DNA from: JBECKR01 sp040235415
Lineage (GTDB): Bacteria; Acidobacteriota; Polarisedimenticolia; Polarisedimenticolales; Polarisedimenticolaceae
Length of the DNA stretch: 17,693 nt
Assembly (NCBI GenBank): GCA_040235415.1
Contig: JBECKR010000112.1
Span: 1-17,693 of the forward strand
Direction of reading: 5' to 3'
The notes beneath the pieces were generated by a model. The model had not been told where the DNA came from. It saw only the letters and a program-made list of their open reading frames with translations, and searched no databases. Of this stretch, positions 1 through 6,517 are shown in pieces. The translations under genes and the position numbers were made by a program. Positions within the stretch are counted from its first letter, which is position 1, and each line of letters starts with the position of its first letter.

Positions 1-39
1 CAGCATCAGCGCGTAGAGCGACCAGGGATCGGGCGACAC
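1..39 (-). CDS. 5' end of a gene running off the left edge (putative membrane protein)
   Basis: Thirteen codons are visible from a GTG start at 39, reading VSPDPWSLYALML, before the window ends. An AGGAG sequence lies about 6 nt upstream of the GTG, which is the main reason to call a gene here. The run after the tryptophan is hydrophobic, as at the beginning of a first membrane helix. Such starts are seen in small AzlD-like membrane proteins, but the fragment is far too short to assign a family. It would be the next gene downstream of the methyltransferase-like gene at 131-778. Confidence 0.35.
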   Translation of the reverse strand, partial: MSPDPWSLYALML

Positions 40-130
40 GGCGGCTCCTGCCGGTCGGGCGACGCTCCGGGCGTCGCGACGGCGTGGGGCGATCCTACGC
101 GATCCGGGACGGAGGCGAAACCCGAAGCGG

Positions 131-778
131 TCAGCGGTGCAGGGAACGCAAGGAAGGCCAGAGGGCCCCGACTTCGCGGCGATATCGGGCGTACGCTTCG
201 CCGAGCGCGGCGACGAGCATGCGGTCCTCGACGTTGATGCGATAGCGGTATGCCGCCGAGGTCGCGACGACGGACGCGAGGAGCGTTGCCCAATTGCCGG
301 AGGCCAGGGCGACCCCGTTCAGGCACAGCAGGGACCCGAGATAGCCGGGGTGGCGGACCCAGCGGTACGGGCCCCCGCGCTCGATCGCATGCCCCTGCCC
401 GATCGAGAGCGTCCGGGTGTAACGCTCCCTCAGCGTCAGCACCGCCCACAGGCGCAGGGCGAGGCCGCAGGTGCCGAGAGCCACACCGAGCCAGGCGGTC
501 TCCGGCAAGCCCGGCACCACCGCGACGCGGAACCAGCGCGGGAGGAACGCTCCGACGGCGGGAGAGCTCGTCTTCATCGCGAGAACGAAGCCGAGGACCG
601 GGACCGCGGCGGCGAGGGACACGGCCAGGGTGCTGTATCGGTCCGACGCACCGGCGCGCATCGTCCTCGCCCGCGCGCCGAACCGGACCTCCGATTGGGC
701 CGCGTACGCGAGCAGCACGGCCAACGCGGCGATGCCGTATGCGGGAAGAGCCGTGAATCGCGCGATCAGATCCGACAT
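131..778 (-). CDS. Isoprenylcysteine carboxyl methyltransferase (ICMT/PEMT)-like membrane protein
   Basis: The 215-aa product is an integral membrane protein of the ICMT/phospholipid methyltransferase superfamily, which uses S-adenosylmethionine to methylate membrane-embedded substrates. Hydrophobic segments lie near residues 12-28, 50-68, 95-113 and 147-172. The family signature is in the C-terminal half: GGPYRWVRHPGYLGSLL (residues 135-151) matches the RhPxY AdoMet-binding motif, followed by E184 and YARYRREVGALWP (197-208), the usual end of the fold. I chose the ATG at 778 because GGGAG lies about 8-10 nt upstream. A longer reading to 847 would add 23 polar residues atypical of the family. 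The upstream gene stops at 848. A second family member lies at 11054-11593. The physiological substrate cannot be inferred. Confidence 0.82.
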   Translation of the reverse strand: MSDLIARFTALPAYGIAALAVLLAYAAQSEVRFGARARTMRAGASDRYSTLAVSLAAAVPVLGFVLAMKTSSPAVGAFLPRWFRVAVVPGLPETAWLGVALGTCGLALRLWAVLTLRERYTRTLSIGQGHAIERGGPYRWVRHPGYLGSLLCLNGVALASGNWATLLASVVATSAAYRYRINVEDRMLVAALGEAYARYRREVGALWPSLRSLHR

Positions 779-847
779 CGGGCCGTCTCCCTCGCTCGCT
801 CGCCGGTTCCCGGCCGCACGCGCCGACGCCGGGTAGGACGCGCGCAC

Positions 848-1228
848 CTATCCGGCGAGCAGCCCCGCCGCGTAAAGTGCGGCGGCCACCGACTTCACGA
901 TGGGACACGCCTTCGTGGGCACGACCGAGGTTCGTGCCCCGGTGAACGCACTGACGATCGCCATCAGCACCGGCATGCCGACACAGGCCCGGATCACGAC
1001 GGATCCTATCGGGGTCGATCGACCTCCGGTCGATTCCACGAGCGCCGGCAGCACGCCCAGGAAGCACGGCGTCGCGCCCTCGAGGATCCACTCCATGGTG
1101 ATCACGCGGCGGTTGTCCGGGGAGAGCGGGCCGAAACCGTCGACCACGGGGCGTGTCGCCGCGAGATGCGCGATCCCCCACACGAAGATCACCGCCGAGC
1201 CAAGGTAGATGAAGGCGGCGCCGGTCAT
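848..1228 (-). CDS. Uncharacterised small membrane protein
   Basis: The 126-aa product has about four hydrophobic segments (residues 5-23, 50-65, 73-95, 108-125). A cytosol-side loop contains the motif RPVVDGFGPLSPDNRRVITM (26-45), followed by EWILEG. I have seen this kind of motif in unnamed bacterial membrane proteins (recognition by memory, not a search), and I know no function for it. The ATG at 1228 is preferred over an upstream start at 1270 because GGAG lies about 7 nt before it. The gene sits 61 nt downstream of the amine oxidase stop and 69 nt upstream of the methyltransferase start, all in the same direction, so the three may be co-transcribed. Confidence 0.72.
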   Translation of the reverse strand: MTGAAFIYLGSAVIFVWGIAHLAATRPVVDGFGPLSPDNRRVITMEWILEGATPCFLGVLPALVESTGGRSTPIGSVVIRACVGMPVLMAIVSAFTGARTSVVPTKACPIVKSVAAALYAAGLLAG

Positions 1229-1289
1229 CTCGGCTCCACTCGCCGGTCCGAACGACCGCGTGGCGAGCAATATGGTCCGGGCGGACCGT

Positions 1290-2852
1290 TCACGCGCCGG
1301 CTTCTCTCGCGAGCGCTTCGTGCACCTCGCGGGCGGCGCGCACCCCGGACGCCAGGGCGCCTTCCATGGTGGCGTTGATGGCCGACGTGTGCTCGCCCGC
1401 GAAGTGGATTCGGCCGCGGGATCGAGCCACGACCGGCAACCACCGCGACACCTCGCCCGGCCCGTACCAGGAGAATCCGCCGCCCGACCACGGATCGTCG
1501 ACCCAGGCCTTCGTCACCCCACCCTCGAAGTTGTCCCGGGCCCCCGGGTGGACCTTCTCCAGTCCCTCGAGCAGGAGCTCCAAGCGCTCGGGTTCCGCGA
1601 GGGGAGCGACCGGCGACACCTGCCCGCCCCGCAGGTGTCCCTCGAGGATCGCCCGATCCTCGACGCCGCCGGGTCGGGTCAGGGGATGCTGCTGGACCTG
1701 TCCGATGGACAGATCCGTTTCCGCGGGACCCGCCACGCCGTGCTCGAGCCAGTACTGCCGCCTCATCTGCGCGAACATTCGAAGCACTTCGAGATAGCGC
1801 AGGCGCGTGCAGGCCTCGCGCATCTCCGGCGGAAGAACGGGATCGACCTCGATCCTTCCGAGCACCGGCAGGGGCACCGTACAGATCACCCGATCGGCCG
1901 AGAAGCTGCGAGGCTCATCGCCACCCGTCCGCCCGCAGATCACCGCCACCCCGTCGTCCCGCTCCCGAATCGAACGAACGGGCGTGCCGTAGCGGATCCG
2001 ACGGCGTAGCTCCGAGGCCATCGCCCGCGGCAGCCCGTCGTTGCCGCCGGCGACCACCTGAAACGGGCCCGCCTGGTGGAAGAGCGCGATCTGCCCGAGG
2101 AATATGGAGAGCGCCGAACCGCGCTCGATGCCCGCGCCGAACCACAGGGTGCTGCGGAGCAGCGCCACCGCCTCGTCGGAGGCTCCGCGCGAGCGCAGGA
2201 AGTCCCCAAAGCTCAGCTTGTCGTAACCGAGGAGCGGCTCGATGCTCCAGTCGGGCGCGCTCGGGTCCCCGAAGGTCTCGACCATGTCCAGGGCGTACCG
2301 CTCGAACAACCCCGCCGGGCCCAACCCCCGCTCGTCGTCCTTCAGGCGGTAGGGCCACGCCACCTTGGCGGAGCCGGCCACGACCAGACGCTCGCCGCGC
2401 AGGTAGTAGACGGATCCCAGGCCGGGGGCGCCGCCCAGGGTCGACGCCTCGAGCCCGAAGATCCGCAGGTAGCGCCGGAGGTGCCGATAGCGCTCGTTGA
2501 GCACCATGCCTCCCGCCTCGGCGTAGAGGCCGTCGGCGAAAGGCTCCCGCAGGGTGAGAACGCGGCCGCCCGGCACGGACCGCGCCTCCAAGATCGTCAC
2601 ATCGTGGCCCGCCTCGACGAGCTCCCAGGCGGCCGCCAGACCGGCCAGGCCGGCTCCGAGAACCAAGACCCGTCCCGGACGCGAACCGCGCTCGAGGAGC
2701 CCCCGAGAGGTCGCCGCCCAACCCGCGCGGGAGAGCGCCAAGCTCGCCAGGCCCCAGCCCGCGGTCGACAGAAACGAGCGACGGGTCCAACCCGGCGGCA
2801 CGCTTCGGCCGGTCTCTCCCGTGAGAGGGGGAAGCGGAACGTCGTGGGTCAT
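1290..2852 (-). CDS. Tat-exported flavin-containing amine oxidase (MAO/LAAO family)
   Basis: The 520-aa product is an FAD-dependent amine oxidase of the monoamine/L-amino-acid oxidase family, which oxidises amines or amino acids to imines and releases hydrogen peroxide. A twin-arginine signal, WTRRSFLSTAGWGLASLAL (22-40), predicts folded export through Tat. The Rossmann dinucleotide motif is VLGAGLAGLAAAWELVEAG (64-82), with E89 as the adenosine-ribose acidic residue and the GG doublet PGGR (94-97). Further family marks are AEAGGMVL (111-118), the central substrate domain, and the C-terminal FAD box IHFAGEHTSAINATMEGALA (482-501). The length is typical. The ATG at 2852 has GGAGGA about 9 nt upstream, and longer N-termini are not credible. 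The substrate is unknown. An 83-nt gap separates it from the membrane-protein gene upstream. Confidence 0.93.
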   Translation of the reverse strand: MTHDVPLPPLTGETGRSVPPGWTRRSFLSTAGWGLASLALSRAGWAATSRGLLERGSRPGRVLVLGAGLAGLAAAWELVEAGHDVTILEARSVPGGRVLTLREPFADGLYAEAGGMVLNERYRHLRRYLRIFGLEASTLGGAPGLGSVYYLRGERLVVAGSAKVAWPYRLKDDERGLGPAGLFERYALDMVETFGDPSAPDWSIEPLLGYDKLSFGDFLRSRGASDEAVALLRSTLWFGAGIERGSALSIFLGQIALFHQAGPFQVVAGGNDGLPRAMASELRRRIRYGTPVRSIRERDDGVAVICGRTGGDEPRSFSADRVICTVPLPVLGRIEVDPVLPPEMREACTRLRYLEVLRMFAQMRRQYWLEHGVAGPAETDLSIGQVQQHPLTRPGGVEDRAILEGHLRGGQVSPVAPLAEPERLELLLEGLEKVHPGARDNFEGGVTKAWVDDPWSGGGFSWYGPGEVSRWLPVVARSRGRIHFAGEHTSAINATMEGALASGVRAAREVHEALAREAGA

Positions 2853-2935
2853 CGTGGCACGTCCTCCAGTCGAGGGTCGCGGGCCGGCCGGGGAACCGGA
2901 ACGAGCGGTTCCGCCCGTTCCGCTGCGCGCCTCGG

Positions 2936-3451
2936 TCAGGCGACCCTGCGAAATCGTTCCCGGGCCCAGCCTACCAAGGCGGCGACCAAGAACGGATACG
3001 CGGAGAACGGCAGAGGCTTCGACAGCGCGGTCAGCGCTTGCCCCAGGAACAAGCGTACCGCGACGACCGCGAACAAGGCGCCGGCGATCACACCGACGAT
3101 TCGAACCCAAAGCGAAGCGACCCTCGGTGCGCTCACCAAGAACAGCGATGCGGCCCAGAGACCAGCTCCCGCGCCGAACACGGGACCGCTCGCCGCGAGA
3201 TCCATCGCGGCGCTGGACAGGATCAGCGTCTGACCGGCCACGTAGACCAGGAAACCCGCCGCGACGACGTCGTGCCCGTTGCGGAAGTAGTGCACCGTGA
3301 GCAGTGCCGTCGCGACGACCAGCACGGCGCCGTCGAGGCCCCAGAGCAACCCTCGAACCGGAGCCGAGGGAGCGAACGTTCCGGCCAGACCCAGGGCGGA
3401 TCCCGCCACGAGGCCACCGGACGAAAGCCGCCGGGACGTTCGCTCGCTCAC
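2936..3451 (-). CDS. Uncharacterised polytopic membrane protein
   Basis: The 171-aa product begins at a GTG (VSERTSRRLSSG) with a near-ideal AAGGAGAGG 4-12 nt upstream. That ribosome site fixes the start and rules out the longer frame that continues into the NmrA gene. After a short basic N-terminus there are about five to six hydrophobic segments, roughly 12-28, 34-54, 61-83, 90-107, 113-135 and 148-163, ending in the positive tail WARERFRRVA. No catalytic motif is evident. It lies 38 nt downstream of the NmrA-like gene stop and upstream of the amine oxidase, so the three may form one transcription unit. I do not recognise the family. Confidence 0.78.
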   Translation of the reverse strand: MSERTSRRLSSGGLVAGSALGLAGTFAPSAPVRGLLWGLDGAVLVVATALLTVHYFRNGHDVVAAGFLVYVAGQTLILSSAAMDLAASGPVFGAGAGLWAASLFLVSAPRVASLWVRIVGVIAGALFAVVAVRLFLGQALTALSKPLPFSAYPFLVAALVGWARERFRRVA

Positions 3452-3489
3452 GGACCTCTCCTTGTGGCCGGTACGACCGCCCTTCCGAC

Positions 3490-4440
3490 TCAAGCGATCG
3501 GGATGCGGCTGGCGTGGGCCTCGAGCCAGGCGTCGAAATCCGACAGGCCCGGGTGGAGCGATCGCGAGGCCTCCGGGTCCCTGCTGCGAAGGAACTCGTC
3601 GCCGAGAATGGCCTGGAACTGGAACATGTTGCCGAGATCTTCCGCCCCGGGGAAGCCGAGACCGCGGTAGGTGTCGAACGGCACGTCCTGGAACCGGACG
3701 GTGCGTCCGAGCGCGCGCGTCATCTTCGCCGCCATCTCCGGTCCCGACAGGATCTCTCCGGCGATACCGAACCGGCGGCCGACCGTCTCCGTACCGCGAC
3801 GGAACAGCCCATGGGCGCATCGCCCGATGTCCTCCGACGCGATGCCCGGGAGCTTCACGCCGCCCAGCGGCAGGGACAGCACCAGCTCGTGATTCTCATC
3901 CTCTCGCGGCCCCATACCGAAGTAGATGAAGTTCTCCCAGTAGAACGCGGCGAGCAGGTAGGTCGTCGGCGCCGCCTCCTCGGCGAAGACGTGGTCGACG
4001 CGGCCCTTGGAGTCGAAGTGCGGGACGTTGAACTCGCCGTGCAGGGTCGGCAGCCGCGTATCCTCGAGCGGGATCCAGTTGCGCGTATCCTCGAGCGTCG
4101 ACCACACGACGTGTTGCACGCCGGCCTTCCGCGTCGCGCGAGCCATCGCCGTCGCCTGCGCGCCTTCCCGTTCCGCAGACAGGTGCTCCCAGAAATTGGT
4201 GACGCAGAAGGCTCCGTACGCCCCGGCCATGGCCCGTTCGATACTCTTCGGGTCGTCGGCATCGCCGCTCACGACTTCCACTCCCAGCTCGGCGAGGGCC
4301 CGGGCCTTCTCGGAATCGGGCTTCCGTGTGATCGCCCGAGCCGCGAACGGCCCTTCGCGGTCCGCGGCGATCGCGCGCGCGAGCCCTCCGCCCTGCGCCC
4401 CTGTTGCTCCCACGATCGCGATGACCTTTCTGTCCTGCAT
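3490..4440 (-). CDS. NmrA/HSCARG-like NAD(P)-binding protein
   Basis: The 316-aa product is an atypical short-chain dehydrogenase fold of the NmrA-like family. Members bind NAD(P) and act as redox sensors or as NAD(P)H-dependent reductases. The Rossmann motif is VIAIVGATGAQGGGLARAI (6-24), with the basic ITRKPDS (37-43) expected after the second strand for NADP preference, and GDADDP (59-64). The central stretch VVWSTLEDTRNWIPLEDTR (111-129) followed by VPHFDSKG (139-146) is characteristic of the NmrA-like subgroup. The downstream YLLAAFYWENF (161-171) and the late IAGEILSGPEMA segment also fit. The catalytic tyrosine arrangement of classical SDRs is not evident. The ATG at 4440 has GGAGGG about 6-11 nt upstream. 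An inverted repeat at 4473-4486 may control it. Confidence 0.9.
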   Translation of the reverse strand: MQDRKVIAIVGATGAQGGGLARAIAADREGPFAARAITRKPDSEKARALAELGVEVVSGDADDPKSIERAMAGAYGAFCVTNFWEHLSAEREGAQATAMARATRKAGVQHVVWSTLEDTRNWIPLEDTRLPTLHGEFNVPHFDSKGRVDHVFAEEAAPTTYLLAAFYWENFIYFGMGPREDENHELVLSLPLGGVKLPGIASEDIGRCAHGLFRRGTETVGRRFGIAGEILSGPEMAAKMTRALGRTVRFQDVPFDTYRGLGFPGAEDLGNMFQFQAILGDEFLRSRDPEASRSLHPGLSDFDAWLEAHASRIPIA

Positions 4441-4472
4441 GGCTTCCCTCCAGTTCTTGTCGCGGTTCTGCC

Positions 4473-4486
4473 GCTACCAAGGTAGC
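4473..4486. promoter_or_regulatory. Inverted repeat upstream of the NmrA-like gene (candidate operator)
   Basis: The plus strand reads gctaccaaggtagc, a 6-bp perfect inverted repeat around a 2-bp centre, 33-46 nt upstream of the ATG at 4440. This position is right for a repressor or activator site overlapping or flanking a promoter. No regulator gene is adjacent, and the motif could also be a short hairpin downstream of the preceding gene. No T-tract follows it, which argues against a terminator. Confidence 0.35.
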
Positions 4487-4527
4487 CGGTTCCATCGCCC
4501 GCAGCGACGGAAACGGGTCCGACCCGC

Positions 4528-5202
4528 CTACGGACATGATGTCGGATCCGCGTAAGCGCGGCTACTCTCGGTCCGTGTGACGTTGCCTCGGGAGGTCAGC
4601 CCAACCTCCATCGGCGGCGTCCCCGGCGGTCCGTTCCACGGCCTCGGACGACATGGAGTCGCTGTAGCATCCATTGCGACGAGCCTCGGCATGCTTGTCT
4701 CGGGTCGGGCTGACGCCGATCTCAGCGGCGGCCCGCGACGCGCAGGACTTTCCGACGCGACGATGACAGCTCGCGGGACGTCCGCCGGAGCGCCGGGTCG
4801 ATTCGCGCCGGCATCGAGCCTCCGTCGCGACAACAGCCAGGCAAGGTAGGCGGCTGCCACGACGTCGTAGGCCAGGCAGAAGCCCGGCCACCAAGCGGGG
4901 ACACCGGAATTCGAAATGACACCGCCGTGGACGAAGTCGAAGACGCCGTGCGCGGCGAGCGCGACCACGACGAGCCACAACGTGCGCTTGAAGCCTACGA
5001 CCGCCAAGACAAGGAATGCGCAGCAGACCAGAGACTCCGCGACGAGAGCGACGGCCGAGCCGCCCATGACCGCGAACAGGATGTAGTACGAGGCGATGAC
5101 CACCATCACCGTGGGGTAGAACGCACGATCTCGATCGAGGCCGACGAACGACGCGAACAGGCCGACAGAGGCCGCGAGCACCAGACCGACGAGGGATTCC
5201 AT
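4528..5202 (-). CDS. Membrane protein with an anomalous C-terminal tail (candidate cassette gene)
   Basis: The open frame encodes 224 aa. Residues 1-125 look like a compact four-helix membrane protein (helices near 4-22, 30-50, 52-70, 75-92 and 108-125) ending in the positive YLAWLLSRRRLDAG. Residues 130-224 are proline-, arginine- and serine-rich and lack predicted helices. They look like read-through of non-coding DNA after a lost stop or a frameshift, so the genuine protein may end near codon 130. The ATG at 5202 lies only 8 nt after the end of an attC-like element (5210-5272) and has only a weak AGAG upstream, as is common in integron cassettes. The family is unrecognised. Confidence 0.6.
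   Translation of the reverse strand: MESLVGLVLAASVGLFASFVGLDRDRAFYPTVMVVIASYYILFAVMGGSAVALVAESLVCCAFLVLAVVGFKRTLWLVVVALAAHGVFDFVHGGVISNSGVPAWWPGFCLAYDVVAAAYLAWLLSRRRLDAGANRPGAPADVPRAVIVASESPARRGPPLRSASARPETSMPRLVAMDATATPCRPRPWNGPPGTPPMEVGLTSRGNVTRTESSRAYADPTSCP
4599..4710 (-). other. Weak attC-like candidate inside the anomalous tail
   Basis: On the minus strand a GCCCGAC (4704-4710) and a GTTGGGC (4599-4605) face each other 112 bp apart. They resemble the outer R'' and R' core sites of an integron attC and can pair with one G-T wobble. An internal stem GTCGC/GCGAC is possible, but I do not find a convincing long L''/L' stem. It is included because it lies where the attC of the 4528-5202 cassette would be expected. 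Confidence 0.2.
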
Positions 5203-5209
5203 GTGCGTG

Positions 5210-5272
5210 CTCTAACGCCTGAGCTCACCGGCGCCAAGTGCGACCGTCGTCCGGTCGAGCGGCTTGTCATAC
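5210..5272 (-). other. attC-like recombination element
   Basis: Read on the minus strand, this 63-bp element starts with GTATGAC (5266-5272) and ends with GTTAGAG (5210-5216), close to the attC cores RYYYAAC and GTTRRRY with some mismatches. The inner arms GCCGCTCGACCGG and CCGGTGAGCTCAGGC pair as 3+4+5 bp. One extrahelical G is left on one side and an unpaired TCA on the other, the asymmetric-bulge layout of folded attC sites. It starts 9 nt after the stop of the gene at 5282-5695 and ends 7 nt before the ATG at 5202. Orientation and spacing match a cassette boundary. Confidence 0.5.
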
Positions 5273-5281
5273 GCCGCGTCC

Positions 5282-5695
5282 TTACCCGACGGATTCGACA
5301 TACTCGGCCGGGAATCCCAACTCCTCGAGGACACTCTGAAGGCGCGTCGCGTACTCCGGGTTCCGCTCGTGCGGTTCTGGCGCTTGAACCAGGTTGTAGC
5401 ACAACGCGGGAACGGCCTCGCCTTCGAAAGGGTGAGCCACCACGGCTTCGGGACGATAGACCTCCAAGCCAGGAGCGCCGTAGAGGCGTTCGAGCTCGGC
5501 GTGCGTCAGCGCGATCAACATTCCGTAGGCACGAGCGCCCGGGGAAGGCACCAACGTGGCCCGCCGGCCGATTCGCAACGCGAAGTCGACCACGTATGCA
5601 CGTCGAAAGTTCGAAGGTCTCGTTCCGGCTTGGCGAAGCACTTGGGCGTCCATGAACAAGCCGTAGAAAAAGCCGTCGATCTGCCGAGGACCCAT
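5282..5695 (-). CDS. Gamma-glutamylcyclotransferase-like protein
   Basis: The 137-aa product resembles the gamma-glutamylcyclotransferase (GGCT/AIG2) fold, whose members release 5-oxoproline from gamma-glutamyl compounds. The N-terminal FFYGLFMDAQVLR (9-21) is a variant of the family's YGSLM substrate loop, here with Leu-Phe in place of Ser-Leu. A following segment, RAYGMLIALTHAELERLYGA (55-74), carries the acidic residues (E68, E70) where the catalytic glutamate is expected. The end LGFPAEYVESVG is typical of a group of small stand-alone GGCT-like proteins. The ATG at 5695 has GAAGGGG about 8 nt upstream; upstream methionines in frame would add a low-complexity basic tail. Attachment-like elements flank it on both sides, so it is probably a mobile cassette gene. 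Confidence 0.8.
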   Translation of the reverse strand: MGPRQIDGFFYGLFMDAQVLRQAGTRPSNFRRAYVVDFALRIGRRATLVPSPGARAYGMLIALTHAELERLYGAPGLEVYRPEAVVAHPFEGEAVPALCYNLVQAPEPHERNPEYATRLQSVLEELGFPAEYVESVG

Positions 5696-5712
5696 GCGCT
5701 TACCCCTTCGGC

Positions 5713-5771
5713 GTATTACGCTCGGCATCGTCGGAGGCGCGAAGCACCGCCCGCCGCATGCGGTTGTCAGG
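5713..5771 (-). other. Degenerate attC-like element overlapping a stop codon
   Basis: On the minus strand the element begins with ACCTGAC (5765-5771) and ends at GTAATAC (5713-5719), a poor match to GTTRRRY. Its arms pair as GCAT/ATGC, CGG/CCG, GG/CC and GCG/CGC with interspersed bulges around a short loop. The TGA stop of the gene at 5767-6360 sits inside the first core, a common arrangement for cassette genes. The start of the next gene follows 18 nt after the element. Confidence 0.35.
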
Positions 5772-6360
5772 TGGCGTTTGCCGGCTCGCCCGCACTTCCC
5801 CGCAGCTCGTAGCAAAGCTCCACCATCCCGCTCTTGTAAGCCTTGACCTGCGCGAGGTGGAGGGCGACGTCTCCGTCGAGCTTCTCGAAGAACGGTATTC
5901 CGTCGCGGATCAAGATCGGCAGGATCGAATAGCGGATTTCGTCGGCCAGACCGAGGCGGAGGCATTCGCCGGCAACCGCACCGCCCCCGACGAACCAGAT
6001 GCTACGGAAGGCGGGCCGCAGGCGCTCGTTCACGAGCTTTGCGAGATCTCCCGAGTAGAACTCTACGGTGTCCCGAGTCCGCGGCAGATCGCGGCTGGTG
6101 AGGACGAAGGTCGGTTTGTCCCCGTACGACCAGCCCGACCCTTCGGCTTCGAAACGAAGCGCGGTCTCATAGGTTCGAAACCCCATGACGTAGCAGTCGA
6201 TCGTCTTGAGGAAAGCTTCGACGAATCCCGGATCCATGGTGTCCCCGTCCGCGAATTCGTCCGAGGTTTCGAGCCAGTCGACGCGCCCGTCCGTTCGAGC
6301 GACGAAGCCGTCGAGGCTCGCCACCATGTGGATCGTTACCCGCGAATTCAGGGTTGCCAT
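5767..6360 (-). CDS. RibD C-terminal / dihydrofolate reductase-like protein
   Basis: The 197-aa product belongs to the dihydrofolate reductase-like family that shares the RibD C-terminal fold and uses NADPH to reduce pterin- or pyrimidine-type substrates. The start VTIHMVASLDGFVARTDGRV (8-27) is the family's first strand with the conserved SLDGF. VMGFRTYE (58-65) is the motif before the cofactor site, VLTSRDLP (86-93) follows, and the second NADPH loop is IWFVGGGAVAGECLRLGLAD (121-140). DEIRYSILPILIRDGIPFF (140-158) ends the core. Whether it is a true folate enzyme is unclear, since many members have no known substrate. The ATG at 6360 has AGGACG about 8 nt upstream. The stop overlaps an attC-like element, and another lies just upstream, supporting cassette status. 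Confidence 0.9.
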   Translation of the reverse strand: MATLNSRVTIHMVASLDGFVARTDGRVDWLETSDEFADGDTMDPGFVEAFLKTIDCYVMGFRTYETALRFEAEGSGWSYGDKPTFVLTSRDLPRTRDTVEFYSGDLAKLVNERLRPAFRSIWFVGGGAVAGECLRLGLADEIRYSILPILIRDGIPFFEKLDGDVALHLAQVKAYKSGMVELCYELRGSAGEPANAT

Positions 6361-6403
6361 CGTGTCGTCCTGACGTTGCTCGGGCGCAACGTCGATCGAG
6401 TCC

Positions 6404-6483
6404 GCCCAACGCTCGAAATCAGCGACCCGAAGTGAGCGCCGAGGAACGAGGCGCGAACGAGGGTCCGCTGCATTGAGTCAGGC
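6404..6483 (-). other. attC-like recombination element (best example)
   Basis: This 80-bp minus-strand element opens with GCCTGAC (6477-6483) and closes with GTTGGGC (6404-6410). The second core fits GTTRRRY exactly, and the first fits RYYYAAC with one A-to-G change, so the two cores pair through G-T wobbles. Inside, GCAGCGGACCC and GGGTCGCTG pair as 5+4 bp, leaving a single extrahelical G. A further GCGCC/GGCGC hairpin caps the structure. Size, core order, orientation relative to the genes and the bulged base all match integron attC sites. It lies 34 nt after the stop of the gene at 6518-6946 and 43 nt before the start at 6360. Confidence 0.55.
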
Positions 6484-6517
6484 ATGAGCCGCAGCAATAG
6501 AACTTGAGGGTCAATGG

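Noticed and set aside
2897..2913. Hairpin CGGAAC/GTTCCG as a possible terminator before the amine oxidase gene
   Set aside because: Short stem with no T-tract, and competing pairings are equally good. The evidence is not sufficient.
2076..3300. Plus-strand open frames opposite the amine oxidase and membrane-protein genes
   Set aside because: Low-complexity, Arg-rich products with no ribosome site. The minus strand carries recognisable motifs.
4056..4097. Direct repeat of gcgtatcctcgagcg 27 bp apart
   Set aside because: It encodes the repeated LEDTR in the NmrA-like protein, a region where the family normally has a similar repeat, so it is coding rather than a mobile repeat.
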